A model generated the notes under the pieces. That model saw nothing but the letters and a program-made list of their open reading frames with translations. It ran no database searches and was not told the DNA's origin. Below are positions 8,196 through 10,616 of a stretch of 10,616 nucleotides of DNA, piece by piece (within the stretch, counting starts at the first letter, position 1; each line of letters starts with the position of its first letter). The DNA is from Alcaligenaceae bacterium (lineage in GTDB: Bacteria; Pseudomonadota; Gammaproteobacteria; Burkholderiales; Burkholderiaceae): positions 1 to 10,616 of the forward strand of contig CANBUF010000036.1 of the NCBI GenBank assembly GCA_947372575.1, written 5' to 3'. The position numbers and the translations under genes were made by a program.

Positions 8196-8286
8196 GACGG
8201 CTCAGACTGATTAAATTGAAACCTATTGACTCAGATTAAAATCTGACGCGAGGCGTTCGGTTTTTATCGAAAGCAGCTGAGCCGTC
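8196..8286. repeat. Long-range perfect 10-bp inverted repeat
   Basis: GACGGCTCAG (8196-8205) is the exact reverse complement of CTGAGCCGTC (8277-8286), with 71 bp between. In RNA it would form a closing stem enclosing smaller hairpins. The right arm runs into a second palindrome, TCGTGAT-C-ATCACGA (8285-8299). No target-site duplication or transposase supports a mobile origin. Confidence 0.55.
8216..8242 (+). promoter_or_regulatory. Candidate promoter for HMG-CoA lyase-azurin, overlapped by a palindrome
   Basis: TTGAAA (8216-8221), a short 15-bp spacer, and TAAAAT (8237-8242). The -10 lies within the perfect palindrome TCAGATTAAAATCTGA (8231-8246), an arrangement that could be a repressor operator. 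Predicted transcription start is near 8249, which would give a leader of about 158 nt. The short spacer lowers confidence. Confidence 0.35.
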
Positions 8287-8362
8287 GTGATCATCACGAT
8301 ATCGCTCTAACCTGCAGACGCTGCCTCGGGATCACCCTGCGCAATCGGCTACGATTCAATCG

Positions 8363-8393
8363 ACAGGCACGTGCCCACGGCCTGTTATTTTTT
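8363..8393 (+). terminator. Intrinsic terminator-like hairpin just upstream of HMG-CoA lyase
   Basis: Stem ACAGGC (8363-8368), bulged A, CGT, loop GCCC (8373-8376), ACG, GCCTGT (8380-8385), then TTA and six T (8388-8393). That is nine pairs with one bulge plus a U-tract. It could end dprA transcripts, but it is about 200 bp past the dprA stop and its U-tract ends only 13 bases before ATG 8407, so it may act as an attenuator of the downstream genes. Confidence 0.6.
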
Positions 8394-8406
8394 CCTGAGA
8401 CCAAAC

Positions 8407-9315
8407 ATGACGCTACCGAGTTTTGTAAAAATTGTAGAAGTCTCCCCGCGAGACGGCCTGCAAAACGAAAAAACCATGATTTCGACCGATGTCAAAGTCG
8501 ATCTGATCAATCGATTGAGCCTTGCCGGGTTCAAGAATGTCGAAGCCACTTCTTTCGTATCTCCAAAATGGACGCCGCAAATGGCAGATGCGGCACAGGT
8601 GATGGCAGACATTACCCGGCACCTTGGCACCATCTACTCTGTACTGACTCCTAACATGAAAGGGTTCGACGCAGCGCTCGCGGCGCGTGCAGACGAGGTT
8701 GTCATTTTTGGTGCGGCAAGCGAAGCCTTTTCACAAAAAAACATTAACTGTTCGATCGCCGAATCCATTGAGCGCTTTGAGCCAGTTGCCGCAGCAGCAA
8801 AAGCTGCAGGCCTGCGCCTGCGGGCAGCGCTGAGTTGCGCGCTCGGCTGCCCCTATGAGGGCGAGGTGCCGGTCGCACAAGTCGTCGCCGTAGCCAAACG
8901 CTTTGCTGACATGGGCTGCGATGAAATCGATATTGCCGACACCATTGGCGTGGGCACACCCAAACGCGTCCGCGAGGTGATGCATGCGGTGACTCGGGTC
9001 GTCGATCCGAGCCGGATTTCTGGCCATTTTCATGATACCTATGGGCAATCGCTTGCCAACATTCTGGCCTCTCTAGAAGTTGGTATTTCAATTTTCCACA
9101 CCTCTGTCTCCGGCTTAGGCGGATGCCCCTACGCCAAAGGTGCCACAGGCAACGTCGCGACCGAAGATGTCTTGTTCATGTTGCGCGGAATGGGAATCGA
9201 TACGGGCATCGATTTTGAGGCGGTCGTTGATATTGGCCAATGGATCTCGGCACAGCTCGGCCGCGCGGGTGGCAGTCGTGCAGGCAATGCGATTGCCGCA
9301 AAGCGGGTCGCATGA
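8407..9315 (+). CDS. Hydroxymethylglutaryl-CoA lyase
   Basis: 302 residues. It splits HMG-CoA into acetoacetate and acetyl-CoA, the last step of leucine degradation. The TIM-barrel HMGL-like fold shows all key motifs: VEVSPRDGLQNE with catalytic Arg15 and metal ligand Asp16, HFHDTYGQ with metal ligands His207 and His209, and the family signature SGLGGCPYAKGATGN with active-site Cys240. This signature separates it from homocitrate and isopropylmalate synthases. ATG 8407 is preferred, with a weak GAGA 6 bases upstream and the family's usual N-terminus. The alternative in-frame GTG at 8371 lies inside the terminator-like stem. The stop overlaps the azurin start as ATGA. Other leucine-degradation genes are not seen nearby, so pathway use is inferred from the enzyme alone. 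The symbol varies (mvaB, liuE, hmgL), so none is given. Confidence 0.95.
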   Translation: MTLPSFVKIVEVSPRDGLQNEKTMISTDVKVDLINRLSLAGFKNVEATSFVSPKWTPQMADAAQVMADITRHLGTIYSVLTPNMKGFDAALAARADEVVIFGAASEAFSQKNINCSIAESIERFEPVAAAAKAAGLRLRAALSCALGCPYEGEVPVAQVVAVAKRFADMGCDEIDIADTIGVGTPKRVREVMHAVTRVVDPSRISGHFHDTYGQSLANILASLEVGISIFHTSVSGLGGCPYAKGATGNVATEDVLFMLRGMGIDTGIDFEAVVDIGQWISAQLGRAGGSRAGNAIAAKRVA

Positions 9316-9770
9316 TGAAGCCTATCCACCTCATTCTCGCGGCCATGATGTTTGCCGGCATCACAGCCACTGTACATGCTGCAGAATGCAGCATCAATAT
9401 CGAAGCTGACGACGCCCTGCGCTATACGCCTGCGCACATCGACGTACCCAAAGTCTGCACGGACTTTACGGTCAAGCTGACCCATACCGGCCGGCTGCCT
9501 AAACTCGCAATGGGCCATAACTGGGTGCTGGTCAAGGCCGCAGACATGTCAGGCGTTGCCCGCACCGGAATGGCCGCCGGCGCTGAACAGGATTATGTCG
9601 ACAAGGCAGATACGCGCGTGATTGCCTACACGCCCGTCATTGGCAGTGGCGAGAGTACTTCGGTGACGTTCCCAGTCAAACGGCTTAAAACAGGTGTTGC
9701 CTATACATTTTTCTGCTCATTTGCCGGGCACTCACCCATCATGCAGGGCACGCTCAGCGTCACGCCGTAA
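9312..9770 (+). CDS. azu: Azurin (type I blue copper protein), periplasmic
   Basis: 152 residues. A signal peptide of 23 residues ends at TVHA; the mature protein starts AECS and has 129 residues, close to the 128 of Pseudomonas aeruginosa azurin. In mature numbering the copper ligands are Gly45, His46 (MGHNW), Cys112 (FFCSF), His117 (GHS) and Met121, all at the canonical positions. Cys3 and Cys26 would form the disulfide, and Trp48 and His35 are present. Position 83, a surface His in P. aeruginosa, is Tyr here. It carries single electrons in the periplasm between respiratory or detoxification partners. The start is ATG 9312, overlapping the HMG-CoA lyase stop by 4 bp; ATG 9315, one codon on, is equally possible. 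No strong Shine-Dalgarno is seen, so translation is probably coupled. A longer upstream in-frame start would destroy the signal peptide. Confidence 0.96.
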   Translation: MMKPIHLILAAMMFAGITATVHAAECSINIEADDALRYTPAHIDVPKVCTDFTVKLTHTGRLPKLAMGHNWVLVKAADMSGVARTGMAAGAEQDYVDKADTRVIAYTPVIGSGESTSVTFPVKRLKTGVAYTFFCSFAGHSPIMQGTLSVTP

Positions 9771-9780
9771 TCCCGGATTA
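9768..9780. repeat. Small palindrome covering the azurin stop codon
   Basis: TAATCC-C-GGATTA has 6-bp arms around one base and begins with the TAA stop. It is too tight for an RNA hairpin without losing pairs and has no T-run. Function unknown; chance is possible. Confidence 0.3.
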
Positions 9781-9785
9781 AGTGA

Positions 9786-9855
9786 AGGCAAGGCATGTCA
9801 CGATACGTCACGTCTCGTAACGTAACGTCACAACGCGCCACGACATGCCAACACA
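9786..9855. repeat. Degenerate pentanucleotide tandem repeat between azurin and the CoA ligase
   Basis: Read in fives, the stretch runs aggca, aggca, tgtca, cgata, cgtca, cgtct, cgtaa, cgtaa, cgtca, caacg, cgcca, cgaca, tgcca, acaca. The core CGTMA units are at 9801-9830. The same bases form nested pairing: GGCATGTC (9792-9799) with GACATGCC (9842-9849), and inside it a 13-position hairpin (9800-9812 with 9816-9828, loop TCT, two mismatches). It fills most of the gap between convergent genes. No T-run is present, so it is not a standard intrinsic terminator. Confidence 0.6.
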
Positions 9856-9876
9856 ACACCCAAGGCTGCTCAGGCC

Positions 9877-10616
9877 CTACTGATAGGTCCTGAGATCCTC
9901 AATCACCTTGCCATCGTTGGGCAAGGTCCCTGCTGCGACGCACTCAATCTCCGCACGCAATTTGGTGACCTCGCGCACGGCATCCTGCATCCGTTGCGTC
10001 AAGCCTGTCTCAGAGGTACCCACTTCGATTTTCAGCGTCATCAGATCCGTACCTGTCGAACCCGTAACCACGAGGCGCGCACGCGTGACCTCCGGAAAGC
10101 GGCGTGCGACTTCGGCGATCTGTCCGGGGTGCACGAACATGCCACGCACTTTGGTTGTCTGATCTGCTCGACCTAGCCAGCCCCGTATCCTGCGATTGGT
10201 GCGTCCACAGGGGGAGGCACCTGGCATGATGGCAGAGAGGTCGCCAGTGCCAAACCGGATCAGGGGATAGTCTGGATTGAGTGTCGTCACAACGACCTCA
10301 CCCACCTCGCCATCAGGCACGACATCCTGCGTGCCAGGTCGCACGATTTCAAGCAGCAAATCCTCGCTGAGGATCAAGCCCTCGCGTGCCACAGATTCAT
10401 AAGCAATCATTCCAAGATCAGCGCTCCCATAGGCCTGATAGGCGTTGACGCCACGCGCGGATAACCAGCCGCGCAATGAGGGTGGAAAGGCTTCGCCAGA
10501 TAAAAGCGCGCAGCGCAATGACGGCAGCTGCACGCCCATGGCCTCGGCCTTTTCGAGGATGATTTTTAAAAAGCTCGGTGTCCCCATATAGCCATTGGGT
10601 GCCAAGTCATGCATAA
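9877..10616 (-). CDS. PaaK-like phenylacetate-CoA ligase family (AMP-forming), N-terminus beyond window
   Basis: About 246 C-terminal codons are visible of a family usually 400-440 residues long; the frame is open at the right edge, so the Met encoded at 10614 is probably internal. It belongs to the ANL adenylating enzymes, which make an acyl-AMP and then an acyl-CoA thioester. Visible motifs are QAYGSADLGMIAYES (A5-like), PLIRFGTGDLSAI (A7, with the ribose-binding Asp), GRADQTTKVRGMFVHPGQI (A8 hinge) and the terminal LPNDGKVIEDLR with the likely catalytic Lys. The VRGMFVHP form is PaaK-like rather than acetyl-CoA-synthetase-like. In Burkholderiales such genes often sit with branched-chain amino-acid-type ABC transporters; that would be off the window and is inference. 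The substrate is unknown. Confidence 0.88.
   Translation of the reverse strand, partial: MHDLAPNGYMGTPSFLKIILEKAEAMGVQLPSLRCALLSGEAFPPSLRGWLSARGVNAYQAYGSADLGMIAYESVAREGLILSEDLLLEIVRPGTQDVVPDGEVGEVVVTTLNPDYPLIRFGTGDLSAIMPGASPCGRTNRRIRGWLGRADQTTKVRGMFVHPGQIAEVARRFPEVTRARLVVTGSTGTDLMTLKIEVGTSETGLTQRMQDAVREVTKLRAEIECVAAGTLPNDGKVIEDLRTYQ

Larger units (their letters stand above)
8165..8406. other. Gene-free, repeat-rich leader region between dprA and HMG-CoA lyase
   Basis: No plausible gene lies in these 242 bp. It holds a long-range 10-bp inverted repeat (8196-8205 with 8277-8286), a 16-nt palindrome (8231-8246), a 15-nt palindrome (8285-8299), a candidate promoter (8216-8242) and an intrinsic-terminator-like hairpin (8363-8393). 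The parts are listed separately. Confidence 0.8.

Noticed and set aside
8196..8286. tRNA- or SelC-like RNA suggested by the 91-bp size and long closing stem
   Set aside because: No D-arm, anticodon stem or T-loop consensus at the right spacing, and no CCA end.
8363..8406. GTG at 8371 as the HMG-CoA lyase start
   Set aside because: It lies in the terminator-like stem, has no ribosome site, and adds residues not typical of the family; ATG 8407 fits better.
9786..9855. CRISPR-like array
   Set aside because: Units are 5 bp and contiguous with no spacers, and there are no cas genes.
1..10616. Defence system, phage, integrative element or secondary-metabolite cluster
   Set aside because: Every sizeable gene is a recognisable core or common metabolic gene and no transposase, integrase or att-like repeat is visible.

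Overview
The window reads as ordinary chromosome from a betaproteobacterium, most likely Burkholderiales and probably Alcaligenaceae (the Bordetella/Achromobacter/Advenella neighbourhood). The grounds are the rsmB - DUF4390 - NtrY-type kinase order, a dprA/def/fmt neighbourhood, a periplasmic azurin and the protein sequences themselves. The genus cannot be set from the sequence alone. Coding density is high. I see no insertion sequence, phage gene, tRNA, rRNA or CRISPR array.

Layout. (1) 1-3550, minus strand: an operon read right to left, rsmB (16S rRNA m5C methyltransferase), a secreted DUF4390 protein, then a membrane histidine kinase of the NtrY type that runs off the left edge just after its phospho-acceptor histidine. 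(2) 3676-5972, plus strand: rimO (ribosomal protein S12 methylthiotransferase) and fmt (Met-tRNA formyltransferase), 2 bp apart. (3) 6061-6868, minus strand: def (peptide deformylase) followed by a 94-residue SemiSWEET-type membrane protein. (4) 6977-8164, plus strand: dprA, divergent from def. (5) 8165-8406: a 242-bp gene-free stretch with several inverted repeats, a candidate promoter and an intrinsic-terminator-like hairpin that ends only 13 bases before the next start codon. (6) 8407-9770, plus strand: HMG-CoA lyase and azurin, overlapping as ATGA. (7) 9771-9876: a short gap holding a degenerate 5-bp tandem repeat that can also fold. (8) 9877-10616, minus strand: the C-terminal part of a PaaK-like acyl-CoA ligase, open at the right edge.

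Functional links. rsmB, rimO, fmt and def all concern ribosome or nascent-protein maturation. Fmt adds the formyl group to initiator Met-tRNA and Def removes it from the nascent chain. Here the two genes are convergent rather than one operon, which suggests a local rearrangement. HMG-CoA lyase (leucine/ketone-body catabolism) and azurin (periplasmic electron carrier) are unrelated in function but physically coupled.

I do not find a clearly new biological system. The best leads are the structured leader upstream of the HMG-CoA lyase/azurin pair (possible transcription attenuation) and the pentanucleotide repeat after azurin.
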